A DNA stretch of 64,000 bases, from positions 2,509,651-2,573,650 of the forward strand of contig NW_024104665.1 in the NCBI RefSeq assembly GCF_003945595.2. The letters are read 5' to 3'. The stretch is from Pipra filicauda (taxonomy: Eukaryota > Chordata > Aves > Passeriformes > Pipridae). This document shows, one piece after another, positions 51,641-64,000 of the stretch. The position numbers were made by a program, and so were the translations under genes. The notes beneath the pieces were generated by a model. The model saw only the letters and a list, made by a program, of their open reading frames with translations, searched no databases and had not been told where the DNA came from. Position 1 is the first letter of the stretch. Each line of letters starts with the position of its first letter.

Positions 51641-51700
51641 TGTTTTTGGGGTTTGGGAGTGGTTTTTGCTTGGTTTTGTTTGTTTTGGATTTTTTTTTAA
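51641..51700. repeat. G/T-rich low-complexity tract
   Basis: About 60 bases of T runs separated by G runs, including TTTTTGGGGTTTGGGAGTGG. Its complement matches the A/C-only tracts elsewhere in the window. Confidence 0.8.
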
Positions 51701-53680
51701 AGACAAACTCACTGCAAAGTAAGTCAAGAGATCCAGAGGTATAGCAGATACTCTACATTTCTTACCTGCCGTGTGTGTTTTTTTAGCACACTTCAAGCAG
51801 CTCCCGACTCAGTGATCTCTGAGCCATTTCACTCTTTGCACCCTTGGCAGGACATGAAGAAACCTATTTTTCTACTTTCTCTCTTGGGAATCTGAGGCTT
51901 TTCAATCTGTGGATATCTCACCCACTTCTCCCCCTTTACCTTCCCAGCGGTTTGGATCATGGTAATGCTCCCTCCAGCAGGCTCAACCCACTAACGTGCC
52001 TGAGCAAGAAGGGATGCTTTTTGCCTCATCCTGCTGGTTCTACCATACACTTTTGACAGTCCTTTGTCAGCCTGGGAATTGGGGAAAAAAAGGCCTCGAG
52101 CCTTAAGTTAGACAACAGACACCATTCAGAGATAGCTGTTTATACTAGCTAGAGCTTTAGAGCTGCGAAGGAATGAGTATCAGGCAAGAAAAACAAGGCT
52201 TTTAACACTAAGCCACAGTAAGATCACCCGCGACAGCTCAGGTTTCAAAACCTGCTCCTGCAAAATTGTGTGCACAGGCATTCACTGCAGGTGTCCCAGC
52301 ATTTAACACCTAAAGCGGTGCCACTGTTATCGCCTCAAAAACAACCACCACATTCATCCTGTGCTCAAGCCTGTGGGGGATTTCTCAAGATGCATCTCCA
52401 AAACCCTAGGCATGCCCTCAGAGTCCACCAAGGAAAGCTTACACAACACCAGTTTTCAAGAAACTTGTGTTTTCGGTGTCATGGGCCATTGTACACAAGA
52501 AATGGCAAACAATGAAAGAAGCTGGGACAGAGTTGATTTACATTTTGCCACTTTTCATCTGTCTCTTCAGTGGCCTATAGTTAATCAAACTAACACCCCT
52601 TCTCACTGTGTCACAAGCGCAAGAAAGAAGTATGCACTGTACATCCTTCCTGCTATTCTCTTGCAAATGGAGCCACAGCAGAATTCAAAAGTAGTGCACA
52701 GAGGCCGAGTGAATTATGCATTTGGCTCCTCTCAAAAGCCAAGGAAAAGCTCAAATGCCAGATTTTCTTAAAAGCAAAGCATCCCATCAGCAAAATGAAA
52801 CTGACTGTCTGTATTGGGGCAGTGGGCTTTCTCTTTTCAGGAATAGCATCCATTCATCTGTTGTTGTTTTTTTAATTAGCAAAACTGATAAATACAAAAC
52901 CAATGGGGGAAAACAAATACAAAAATAACAAAGACACATTTATCTGCTAAAGGGAAGTGGCAAAGAGCAGCTGTCCTTTAATGATTCCCAGGCATGTGAA
53001 ATTAATCCACATCTTTATTACAAATTTAAACCAACAAAATAAATTAAGTCAGACCAGGAACCCAGGTGGGGAAGGAATAAGCAAAGCTCAGTTTACCCCC
53101 AGCCTGGCCAGTCATCTCTGCAAAAATAAGTACCTTTGTCTGCTGCCACCACAATTATTCTCTCATCACCATTGCTGAAGATGAGATAGGAAAGCCACTG
53201 CCCTGTTCTGAACAACGGCTGCTTTACGCCAGCGCAGTAGATGAATAGCTCCAATTATTCACAGGAGCTACAGATACATGTGGTGTAGAAGTTTAATTTT
53301 TAAATTTCCATGAAACACATGCTTTTAAATATAGCATAAGGAACAATAGTGCATTGATCTAGTCCTTCCCTCAAATAAGTATTTTCCATTAGTGGGAACC
53401 AATCTGGCATTGGTAAAATTCCCATTGAGTCCAGAGAGCTTTGCGTGAGGGAATATTGCATTGTTCAGCTACTCATCCCTCTCTGCTAGATCCTGCATGC
53501 CGAGGAGACAGAGCAAGGAGACAAGGCACTAAACAATGTTCAAAGCATAAGAAGTGGCTGCTGGAATTAAGGAAGAGAACAGCCTCCTCCTTGCTCGCAG
53601 AAGCCCCATCCTGCAGAGAGAGATCCCCTCCAAATGCTTCGGGAGCACAGGGTGCTCTAGGGCTAGAGCTGCTCCCACGT

Positions 53681-53915
53681 AGAATCATAGAATCAGCCAG
53701 GTTGGAAAAGACCAAGTCTAAACTTTGATCCAACACCACTGTGGTTACTAGACCATGGCACTAAGTGCCACATCCAGTCTCATCTTAAAAACCTCCAGGG
53801 ATGGTGAATCCACCACCTCCCTGGGCAGCCCATTCCAATGTCTGATTACTCTCTCTGAAAAAAATTTCTTCCTAATATCCAACCTAAACCTCCCCTAACA
53901 TCCTGTCCTCTAGGC
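53681..53915 (-). mobile_element. CR1 retrotransposon 3' fragment, antisense
   Basis: It opens with AGAATCATAGAATCA and GGTTGGAAAAGACC, continues with the ACCATGGCACTAAGTGCCAC and CACCTCCCTGGGCAGCCCATT motifs, and ends near AACCTAAACCTCCCCTAACA. All are in CR1 order, reverse orientation. The wording differs from the 46.0-kb copy (GGCACTAAGTGCC instead of GTCCCTAAGCACC), so it belongs to another CR1 subfamily. Confidence 0.94.
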
Positions 53916-56900
53916 CACATCTTCAGTCCAGCCTCCCCTTCTGGAAGCACTCATAGATTTAGGATCAGTGCATTTTTTTCCCCACTGACTGATCACACTT
54001 CGCAAAAGCATATGGGTTGTTTGAATATCATCCTGCCAAGGCTACCAAATTATTTTATTATTTATGAGTTTCCTAGTTTTTAAACACTGGCAGAAGAAGC
54101 TTACCAAAGATTTTGTTACAGATTCCATTTGTGCATAGAAGTCAGCAGAATGTTTAAAGGCACACTATATACATCTCAATTCAGAATCAGCTGTGGCGGG
54201 GAAAGGAGCAGGATTAGCTTTATTTTGTGAAAAATCCCAGTGGATTCATGCAACTAGATGGTTTTGCTCTTCGCCAAAAAAATTGTAGAGTCACTTGTTT
54301 CTGTAAAAAGGCCTTTAGGAATGCACCAGATAGAAGTGTCAGTTCCATAGATCACTGATTCTTAAGCACTTAAAAAAAAAAGAAACAAAAAGAAGCCCAA
54401 AATAACTGAACAGTAGATAACTCCTAAAGGCTTTTTTTTTTTTTCAGTTCTCCTAAAACTTTATAATCAAGCTCAGCAATTTATATTTCACTACAAAAGC
54501 CTTGAACTTTATTATAGTACAAATAGCAGTTATAACTTCCCTCTCACATTTTTTTGTATAAGGACAGTTCAAGGCAGCAGGACACATTTGCATATGTAGA
54601 GTGAATGAAGTAATGAGAGGTAGCATTTAGAATCACATGGATCATAAACCATTCTGATTATCTCATAATTTTCTTTGAGCTGAAAATATCCACTGCCCTC
54701 AACACACACTTACTGTGCAGCAGTACCCCCAGCTCCTAACCAGAATCAGGGCATCTTACACTCAGCACAGTAGAAGCACAAAAGAACAAAAACCAACAAT
54801 CAGAAGCTAACCTCTGCTCTGGTGGGGTTGTAGTCTAAATTGAATTTAGAAAATAACACCATTACTCCATTTTACAGAAGTGGGGCTGAAAAACAGAGAG
54901 ATTAAGGGTTTGTATATGCTAAGGCATTTCACAGTTTTGTTTTCTTCCATGCTTTGTGTACCTTGTTTATTTAGAATGCAATTCATCAAAACAGGATTAT
55001 CTCTCATTTATGCTTATGCCCTGTCTAACACAAAGCAGCCATTAATAACTACATAAGAATTGCTTTTCAGACAGCAATAGCTACAGGTGATTAATAACGA
55101 TGCAACTCGAAGCATGCAGCTGGCAATACTGTGTTTTCTTTTCTGGGTTACAAAGATTAATAGAGTCATGATCCACTGATACTTAGGCAAACAGCCTAAG
55201 CACAGAGGGTACATCTCTGTTCCTGGAGCACTGGGAGGGCTGAACTACCTGACAGTAGAGAAAACAAACAAATAGCTTAGAGGAAATCTTTCCAGGACAA
55301 GGCGTGCCCACTAACCCTTGCTTCCAGACTTATTCGTCAGGAATATTTATAAAAGGAAAGACCAAGGAGGAGCAGAAGGGAAGCTAATACAGAGTTAACA
55401 AGCGCAGATAAGCAAAGAAGCAGAGAAGACTGCTGACATCCCATTTTTTACAACACATATTTTATTGTCATCATCAGGGGCTTTTAGCCCTGTCTTCTAC
55501 CAGGCTGCTACAGCTATCACATATTACCTACATGAAACACCAAAGTGCATGCATTTAGTGTCATTTGAACAGCCCTGATGTGTTTTGGGACATTTGCACA
55601 GGGTTTATAGACAAGCAATGAGAGCTGCAGAAGACTCAGCCTTTTTGGAGCAGCAGCTGTAAACCAGTTGTGATAGATTTGACTGTCCTTACCTCAAGAC
55701 AGATAAGTGAAATTAAATGTCTGCACTTACAAAGCTGCATCGCATCCCTATACAATATTTAGGTTTTCGCTCTGCAGCACATGCCAAGGTCTCGGGCAGC
55801 AAGTTCACAGAAAATAAAAAGCGATCTGCCAGGACAGTCCACCCAGCCTTGGTCCTGCCCACGTATGGGGTCCTGAGGACAGGGGCCTGTAGCAAGCAGA
55901 CAACATGGTAAGGGAACGCTTTTGCCAGCTTGGACCCTGCCCACAGGCCATACAGTTTCCACCATGACCTCCCTTGTGAGCCCCATAACAATTCAAAAGC
56001 CTTTGCCCCACTTTATATATATAAGATGAACACTCGGAACGATAGGAATTCCTTCTGCAAAGCTCTTGGGGTGCAAGGAAAGTCATATGAAATGTAAATT
56101 ATTAATCAGATTTAAATGGTAACTACTTAGGGCACAGAAACATGTATTACACTCCATTATGTTTCTGGACTTGAAAATACTGTAGCATCATCTCTGCTTA
56201 AATTTCCAGTCTTTCCAAGCAGAAAGCTTCAAAAGGAGTGATATATATATAACAACTGAGATTATAGACAAAAGGAGTATATTAAAGAATTCTATTTCTT
56301 ATTTGTAACCCAGAGTTCATTTACTTTGAAATCAGGACTTGGGGCAGATACTTCACCATGAGCACAGCCCTGAGGAATGTTGAAATCAGCCATCAATAAC
56401 TCTTTTCACAAGACAAGCCTCCCGAGGGCAGAAGGATAATACCAAGTTGGGTGGTAGTTTTTAAGCAGCTGGACACAAATTGGGACTTGTCGGTTGTTGT
56501 TCCCAGGCACTGCATGTCCAATTGGAATAACCTGTTGTACTCTCGCTAATTTTTTTCCATGACTGGTTGCTGAATGCAGAATAGGCACCTGTTGACTCCT
56601 GAATTAGTTTCCTTGTGCTGAACAGCTCTTATCAATCATCACTCCATGAGAGATTTCAAAATAATAGTTTCTTCTCATTTTTCCCACAGTGAGAGACATT
56701 CAGTGCTAACGACAACCAAGCTGCAAACCGTTTTTCTGAGCTCTGCTGAGAAAGTTTCTTCGTCAGCTGCTTTCGGAGGCTTCTTGCCATTCCAGGAGCC
56801 AAGCTCAAGAAGCTGCCTAGAAGAAGCACAGCAGCCACACTGCACAGTGCACTGACAGTGGAAACATCTGTGACACATCTAGTCTCGCAGTGGCATCGGG

Positions 56901-58206
56901 CCTGAATGGGGGGCCTAGTATTTGAGGCAGGTCTGTGGTAGCTCATGACCTGCAGCAGGGAAGATGCAGCTGCCTGGAAAGGCAGAGGAAGCTGAGGTAC
57001 ACTAAAGTGGTCAGTAGTGAGTGCTGTGCTCCATGTTGTATGACAGGGCACCAGACACAGCCAACAGCTCGTGTCATCTCTGCTGACTCAGTGATGCCTT
57101 TGATTCAGCCTTTTTGTAGCTAAAGGTTCACAAGGACAGATGGGGACAAGATGACAACTTGAGCTCCAGTGTTACCAATGTGCATTAACCTCAAGCTACC
57201 CAACACACACACACCAGCAGTCACATTTTTAGTGCACTCATCAGCAACATATCCACTAAAACAGTGGAAACCAAGACCAGCATCTTCCCCTGTTCAATGC
57301 TTGAGGGTCTTTTATCTAGCAACCAAGAATGGGTTTTTCCTTCCCTCTTTGCAACCCAGAAGCACTTTCAACTCAGTTCCTATCTCTTGTTCAATGTCTC
57401 CAAAACTCCTTCACTAAAAATAGGTTCAGTGTCTTCATCTCCTTGGATCTCCCAGCTTCCTCTGTGGAGATCCAAGATGGCTCGATAAGCAACTACTAAG
57501 ATGATTTTCCCATGTGCTGTCAGCAGTTCCTCAGTAGTGTGTCATATATTTGGTGAGATAAGCGTCTTAAGAAATCCTACAGAACATGAGTTTCCACAAT
57601 AACTTGTGAAGCTGCTTTTAAGAATTGCCTTACAAGAGACACAGGGCTGTTGCAGCAGAAAACCCTTTTCAGGCCTTTAGACCCCAGTCACTTGAGGATG
57701 CTTTGTCAGTACAATTTACTCCTTTGAAAACATTATTTTTGTGGTTCCTGTTGTTGACTGAAGAGCAATATTGACTGTAGATTGACTTCATAGGAGGCAA
57801 GTCAAATTATTGCTTCTCTTCCAAGTTTAGTAAACAACTAAACTGTTGTCAAGAGAGCAAAAAATGGCAGAAAATATGAAGTAGGCTTTAGCATTCTATC
57901 CATCTCGAAGTCTAATACAGAATAAAGCTCCAAAGGGCCAGAAGAGCTCTCCACTGACATTGAAATTAAAAAAAAAAAAATAAAAAATAAATCTACATCG
58001 GTGTACTCTGACAGCAAAATATCCCCAAGAATGTGGACCCTTCATATTTACACATTTACTAAACAGATAGGCTGGAAATTCCTCTCTAGCGACAAATTGG
58101 GAAGCTCTGTCTAATTACATACCTCTAGTTAAAAGACAGCAAAATTGGTATATGAGGACCCGCATGTAGTTTGACATATTTTTTCAGCATCAGTTTAAGC
58201 AGCCTT

Positions 58207-58209
<3 letters not shown>
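53916..58209. other. Non-coding stretch, nothing recognised
   Basis: Unique sequence with T runs (54432-54444) and an A-rich tract near 57968-57992. Overlapping frames at 55.7-56.1 and 56.65-57.1 kb lie on both strands and show no family resemblance. Confidence 0.55.

Positions 58210-58243
<34 letters not shown>
58210..58243. repeat. (AC)17 dinucleotide microsatellite
   Basis: Seventeen uninterrupted AC units are readable directly. Perfect repeats of this length are usually length-polymorphic in populations. Confidence 0.97.
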
Positions 58244-58247
<4 letters not shown>

Positions 58248-58559
58248 CTCCAGTTCGTTTAGTTTTGCCTTTTTGTTTTGTTTTCCATGTGATGGTGAAC
58301 ATGCATTGGGTACCACTGCATTGGGTAGCTGCTGCCAAAATGACATGGAAAATTGTGGCATTTGTCCTAGTAGATCTTCCCCAAGCAAACCAGGAGCTCC
58401 TGCATCTCTAACCGGGGACACATGACTGCTAAGCAGAGGATCTCCAAAATGCCAGGTTCCCACTCCAGGTTTAGCTTGGTCCAACTGCCATTTCATGGCC
58501 TACTGCACCTTAGCTCTACTTTGAAGAGGTGCAGGCACTGCAACCTACTCCAGTATTAC

Positions 58560-58790
58560 ATACTTCAAAACTGAATTTCCGCTCCTTTGAAACCACAGCT
58601 GGACTGTTGGAGGATTCAAAGGAAGAGAAGAGCTTTGCTGCAGAAAAAAAAACACAGAAGAAAACTGCCCAGCAAGACGGAGAACACGGACTGCCGGCCA
58701 CTGATGGATACGCGCTAATCAATCTCTTAGCACGAGCAAATACATCTATTATTTGCGTAGGTGCAATCTACACCCCTTTGACCCTCTAAG
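58560..58790. promoter_or_regulatory. CpG-retaining block, possible conserved regulatory element or exon
   Basis: Within 58676-58765 there are seven CpG sites in about 90 bases (GACGG, CACGG, GCCGG, ATACGCGC, GCACG, TGCGT). The surrounding kilobases are CpG-poor. The block also holds GCTAATCAATCTC, close to PBX/ONECUT-type cores, and CCCTTTGACCC, close to a nuclear-receptor half-site pair. A plus-strand frame of 86 codons spans 58529-58789, but I see no clear splice sites and no family. Retained CpG can mean germline hypomethylation or selective constraint. Which applies cannot be told from one sequence. Confidence 0.25.
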
Positions 58791-60324
58791 TAAACTCTGT
58801 CAGACAAACACTGAGCTGAAATAAGATTAGGCTAAACAGTCCCTTTGGGTTTAGCAAATAGGAGGAGAACAGCCACTCCCCTTCTTAATCCTCAAAAATC
58901 CCATATATAAAATATAAGCATCAATTTAAAAAAAGTCAAGGAAGACAAAATATTATTTGAAACTTTAAAAAGGCCCAGTCACCGAATGCATCTCGGTTTG
59001 AATACAATTGTTCTGGGTGGTGTGCAAAACACTGAGCTTGCTGTGCAGAAAGGAGTATTTTAAGAACAAATCGGTGGGGTATCAGAGTGTAGAAAAGATG
59101 AATTCATGTTAGAAAAATACTATGTGAAGTCATACACAGAATGCAAATGTTGAAAAAATAAATAACAGCTTCCCTTACCTATTTATTTTCATTTCTTATG
59201 CCAAGGTCATTATTCCTTTTTATGTATTTTGAGGATAAATATTAAGATTAATAGATTGTCAACATTACGAAGGCTTAGTCTCTGGGACACAAGGTCATTG
59301 GGAAGTCGAGATCTACAGACACTGAACACAGTGGCAATAAAAGCCAAGACCGCAACAACTCATTTTCATTTCAGACACAAACAGAATGGTTTTGCATCCC
59401 AAATGTGCAAAACAGCTTGATCCCTGCCCTAGAGACCCCAGAAGTTTTAAAGACTCTCACTGAGGCTTTGTAGACCGGGCTTACTTTCTGCATTAATGGG
59501 TACATATGTAGACCAAGTTAATAATGCTGAGTGAAAAACAATTAAAGAAAAAAAATCTGTCTAGAGGGAATTCTCTACATCCTTGCCACTGGAGTGCAGT
59601 CATCACAACTCTAGATAAGGCTTTCTCTCCAAAAACTACTCTACATACCTTTTCTTTCGCTAATCAGAGCTGTGGCACAGTCCCCAGTAGCAGCAGTGGC
59701 TACTCCTACCTGGAAATGCAGTTCACAACATTCAGGTGGGCAAGATGCTGCTGGAGGTACACACTTTTAAGGGCTGTAAAATGAATGTGTCAAGTACAGA
59801 AGGACATGGCAGAAGTGTTCCTTTTGCCCACAGCTTTCAAAATGCTTTGCAGAACAGGTATGCATTGGGCCATATACACTGAAGGGAAATAATAACAAGG
59901 AAGGGCAAGTCTGTGCAAGATGACAAAAAAAAAAAAATATTTAGAAGCCTAGGGTCAGGGTACCTGAGTTTAAACACCAGTATGCTCTCCATTAGACAGA
60001 GGATAAATTCTAAGAAAGTGCATATTCTCATTAGAACTGGCATTAGAAATATTGAGGCAGCAAACAAAAATACGAGCTATTGTTTACCCACTCTCACATA
60101 AAACCACATCCAATCCACTGCTTTTTAAAATTATGCCCACTTCTAATAGAGTCGCATCGGCACCTCGGGCAACATCCCTCATAGCTACAGAGCAAAGGCA
60201 ACTTCTGGTGCAACTCTCATGCAGAGATGTACCTCGTTTATGCAAAGGCCCAATTTATACCTACGAGAGCCCATAGCACCCTGCATATGCTAATTGCTCC
60301 CAGAAGCAGTATGAGTTTCACAAA
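58791..60324. other. Non-coding stretch, nothing recognised
   Basis: Unique AT-rich sequence with short A runs (59924-59937). No exon or repeat family recognised. Confidence 0.6.
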
Positions 60325-60505
60325 ATTAGTAAAGTTGGAAAGGAACACTGGAGGTCATCTAGTCCCTGCTCAAGCAGGGTCCTCCAGAGGATTTTACTGA
60401 GGATTATGTCCAGACAGCATCTGAATACGTGGAAGGAAACCCCACAACCTCTCTGAGCAGCCTGTTCCAGCCCTCTGTCATTAGTTTCCAGCAAATTAAA
60501 CATTT
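60325..60505 (-). mobile_element. Short CR1 fragment, antisense
   Basis: AAAGTTGGAAAGGAACACTGG, GTCATCTAGTCC and CTGCTCAAGCAGGGTCCTCC are followed by CACAACCTCTCTGAGCAGCC and TGTTCCAGCCCTCTGTCA, all in inverted CR1 3' order. Only about 180 bases remain and the terminal repeat is lost. The minus-strand frame at 60318-60503 is its shadow. Confidence 0.9.
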
Positions 60506-63500
60506 TAGCAATTAAAGAACAAAAAAGAGAAAAAAAATATTATTCTTTCAGGTCACCAGAAAAAAAGTCCTGCACCCACCACAAATCACACAGCCCAAAT
60601 CAAGACATACAGGTTGCAGATGTGATTGAGTCAGAAAACTGGGCTCCCTCAGAGCAAATTCCCAAGAACTGCAAGGAAGAGACAAGCATGATGGTTTCTT
60701 GTTAGTTTCTGACATCTGTACATCCAAATTAAGGACTACTCTCCCAAAACATATGCCAACTGAATAACCCCTTATTAGAACAGGCATCAATAATAACATC
60801 TGTAAGTCACTTCATAACCAAGTAAATAATCATTGACAAACCACACACCAATTACAACCACCAAGTGTTGTGTATACAAGAGACACTAACCATCCTCAGG
60901 AGCCAAGGATGAGTCAATTTGGGTGGATGGCAGGGGAGGGAAAGAGGGGAAACAGCATAATGTCTTCTTGAATTAACCTTGTGTTCAGTATAGCACTTCA
61001 GACCTATAGGTGAATATTGTAACCCAGCCGGTGGATACTGGATCCCTCACATCCATCTAGAAACGGCCACATAAGAGGCACTACAATGTCACCTCATCTC
61101 AATAATGACACAGAAGTGACTGAATATTAACCACGCCAACCACCACAGCTTGTCCAAATATAAACACACCTAAATCTAAGCCTACAGCCAGTCAATTTCT
61201 TTCAATAGAGGCCAGTGAAAAATAGGGATATAGCCTACCTGACGACTAATAGGAGGAAAAAAAACCCAAATCTCAAAACCCTGCTGTTAAAACTGTCCCA
61301 ATACAAAGTGATACATGAAGCAGCCTTCTTCTCAAGGAAATTTATAATGAGTAGTTTTCAGGTTCCCACACTGATGGAAGAAATAAAAAAGTCAGGACTG
61401 AACCCCTCAGACTGTGACAACCTGAGTCAGAACAGCAAGACAGAAAACTGATTCCTTAAGAGCTGCACAATGCAAAGCCCAATATCCCATGTTAAGTTAT
61501 TAATAGATCAGGAAATTCATCATTTTGGGGCATGCATACATAAATTGAAGTAGACTAGGAATAAATTACCTCAAGAATGACAAAATTGCCACTCTGAATG
61601 ACATTTGGACAAATGGATATAAAGCTACAGAGAAGAATCACATGCCTGGTGATGCCCAAATGATTCATATAACTTTTCTTCTGCATGAAAATCCAAGATA
61701 TACAAGGCAATTACACTTTTCAGTTGTGGAAAGTTTATTTTGGAATTGCAGAACCTCTTTCCTACTTCTTCACCAATGATACAAGTTCACCTTAAGCAGC
61801 GCCTCAGCATCTCCTGGAAGTTTGACCAGCAGAATACAATCAAGTGTTGGACATCTCTTAATGACAACTGAGGAGGGTGCAGTCACAACTGTCACGTTCA
61901 TAGACCTGTCATACATGTCACATATTACTCACTGGCCACATACACAGTGTGATAAGAGATTATCAGGCAATGAAATTAAAATGGTCTATCAGAAAAACAA
62001 AAAAAGTGCAATCATTTTACATCAAACTTTTCAGGAAGCAGAGCTGATGTCTCAGGTCATGAAACAGTCTGCCACAGTTAACTGACTTGTGTAAGTACTA
62101 CTGAACAGCACCATCAGCAAACAATTGAACTATCCTCACACAAGAAGTCTTACCTCTATGAGTATCTATCATATCACGATCAACCAAGGTGTTTGCCAAC
62201 ACTGAAGCCAAAAGGATAACAGGATTCTCATGCTGCTATGATTAAACACATATATTTAATTACACACTAAATATACACCTATATTTATTTAGATATATAA
62301 ACCATAAATAAATAAAACACATATGCATGTGTAAATGTATGCAGCCACACGTACCACACACCAGCCCAGCTAACACACAGGCAACTCTCATTTCTACAAT
62401 CACAAGATCAATAAACAGCTCTGCACAGCTTAGTACAGGGTGTAGCTTCCCCACTACCAAACTCTGCTGTTCCTGTGACTAACACTGCGTGTTTTTCATC
62501 AGGGAATATGTATAAAGAAAAACGTAAGGTTAACGCTAAGAACAACATGCTAAGGAAGTTGATAAATTTTAAATGGGAGGCCAGACCAATAACCTTACAA
62601 ACTGCAGCAACTGCACTCTGTTTTTCAGCAACCAGATCTAACTCTGGCGTGGGAAAGTTCAGTCAGTATACGCAAAGACAGACAGCAAATAAGTGTCACT
62701 GCACTTATGCATATCTTTTGTCAAATAAAGTGGAAAAAAAAATTATGCTCCTACATTAGTCCTTCAGACATCAGAAGATCATATTTAACTGAAGCAGAAC
62801 ATACAAAATGGAGATATAGGGCATCCACTCTATGGCTATACTATAGCCATGAGACAGCTAAAAATTGTTGAAGCAGTTTTGCTGGATGGCAGAGGGATTT
62901 ACAAGGCTCTTTGGAGATCACTTTTTTTGGAAATATGAAGGTCACAGTTCAGTGTATTCAATGATGGATTGGAAGTGACCGGTGAAGTTGCCGAACATTC
63001 AGTTAAAGACACAGTTGAACCATTCCCATAACCATGCCCGAATCAGGGTTGGCAAGACAGCAATAGTACACAGGAACAGAGCATACAGGCACATGTGGAT
63101 AAAGGAAACCAGCCAGCACAGGACACCTTTAGAGCGTGGGACTGGCAGGCTGTGCATTTAGTTGAAGGAAAATCATGCTGGACTGGTGACAAGCCACGAG
63201 GAGCAGCAGCTGGAGGCTGTACTACCTATTGGAGGACATACTGCAGGTGGCAGAGGGAACCATGCACATTTCTCCATATTGCTTTCTGCTTTGGAGCTAC
63301 TAGCTTGACAAGCCCTGCAGAATAGGGTATTTCTTCCCAAGCCCACCAGAAGTTACTTCCCAAGTAACCACCAGCACAGGCAGAAATGGGATGGAAGCTA
63401 GGTAGGGCTGATGTTTTTCCACAACTGACAATCTCTAAACATAGGCAGTGTCACTGAAATGTTACTAAAAACTGAGGTGGGCGAGAAAGACGAACTAAGC

Positions 63501-64000
63501 AAAGGAGTTTGCCCACTCAGGGGAATTTATGACTTTTAATTAGGCATTACCCCTCCCCTCCACCTCTTATTCAGAAAAGGAGATTCTCTAAATAGCCCAA
63601 CAACACCAGAGAGAATAGAAGCTCCAACAAACATGGAGAAATAGGTACCTTTACCAACTGAGCAGGATCTAGTGTGCCCCAATATAGACAGAGAGCAAGT
63701 ATCATGAACGAGGACGAACAGCACAGACTGCCTTCACAGTCACAGAGGTGAGCCATACAGGATCAGCACTTCTCCTTCGACAAAAATTTACTCCTTACTC
63801 AGCCTTTCCTATTTGTTTCAATTTAGTTAGAAAAAAAAATAAAATATGAAAACCCACAACAAAAACTCACAAGGATCAAATTACTCCAGGATTTCCAGAA
63901 TCTTCCAGATCCTGAACCACCACAGCCCACTCAGGCCCCTCCCATCCAGCTATACGGCACACTAGAAACTTAATTTTATTTTCGAAGTCAAGAAGATTTG
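60506..64000. other. Non-coding stretch to the window end
   Basis: Unique AT-rich sequence with no recognisable gene. Frames at 61215-61451, 62475-62759 and 63095-63325 are under 100 codons, without splice context or family resemblance. Confidence 0.55.

Larger units (their letters stand above)
46426..53680. other. Non-coding stretch, nothing recognised beyond simple repeats
   Basis: Unique AT-rich sequence with an AAT microsatellite at 48.19 kb, an AT-rich repeat near 50.09-50.11 kb and a G/T-rich tract at 51.64 kb. The longest open frame (136 codons, 52361-52771) has no visible splice sites or family resemblance. Confidence 0.5.

Noticed and set aside
52361..52771. 136-codon plus-strand frame
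   Set aside because: Composition is unremarkable, there are no splice sites or motifs, and a second plus-strand frame overlaps it.
56656..57051. 131-codon minus-strand frame with a hydrophobic stretch
   Set aside because: A hydrophobic stretch alone is not evidence. A plus-strand frame overlaps it and no family is recognised.
1..64000. CRISPR arrays, operons, tRNA or rRNA genes
   Set aside because: No regularly spaced direct repeats, no prokaryotic gene layout and no recognisable tRNA, rRNA or spliceosomal RNA sequence was seen on either strand.

Overview
The window looks like vertebrate, specifically avian, nuclear DNA. The strongest evidence is seven pieces of the chicken repeat 1 (CR1) non-LTR retrotransposon. 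They carry the bird-type 3' end, with repeated ATTCTATGAT-like motifs or their complement AGAATCATAG. The background is AT-rich and CpG-poor, with long A and T runs, simple microsatellites and several A/C-only (or G/T-only) tracts. There is no bacterial-style gene packing, ribosome-binding-site spacing or operon structure. Almost every open frame is short (60-150 codons), starts arbitrarily, and can be explained by chance, low-complexity sequence or CR1 remnants. I read the window as intergenic and/or intronic DNA of a bird.

Layout. From 1 to 19.6 kb there is unique AT-rich DNA with three sense-strand CR1 fragments (about 2.4, 15.2 and 18.8-19.6 kb). This part also holds a 48-base A run near 1.3 kb, a 25-bp near-perfect palindrome at 6.0 kb, a small GC/CpG patch at 10.7 kb and a G/T-rich tract at 16.5 kb. 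The only stretch that looks to me like a possible protein-coding exon is on the minus strand at about 6.54-6.29 kb. It has plausible acceptor sites upstream and an ATTAAA polyadenylation hexamer about 150 bases past its stop. I cannot name the gene. From 19.6 to 44.7 kb I see no CR1. This 25-kb interval holds AT-rich blocks with clustered homeodomain-type TAAT/ATTA cores (best at 29.9-30.06 kb) and a combined forkhead/homeodomain block near 31.16 kb, which resemble conserved non-coding regulatory DNA. From 44.7 to 64 kb there are four antisense CR1 fragments (44.8, 46.0, 53.7 and 60.3 kb), an (AC)17 microsatellite at 58.2 kb and a CpG-retaining block at 58.6-58.8 kb.

No set of genes here can be seen to work together. 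The biological content is mainly fossil retrotransposons, simple repeats and possible cis-regulatory elements. I did not find a convincing undescribed system. The leads that most merit a computation are the 6.3-6.5 kb exon, the CR1-free centre with its TAAT clusters, the CpG-retaining block at 58.6-58.8 kb, and the recurrent A/C-only tracts.
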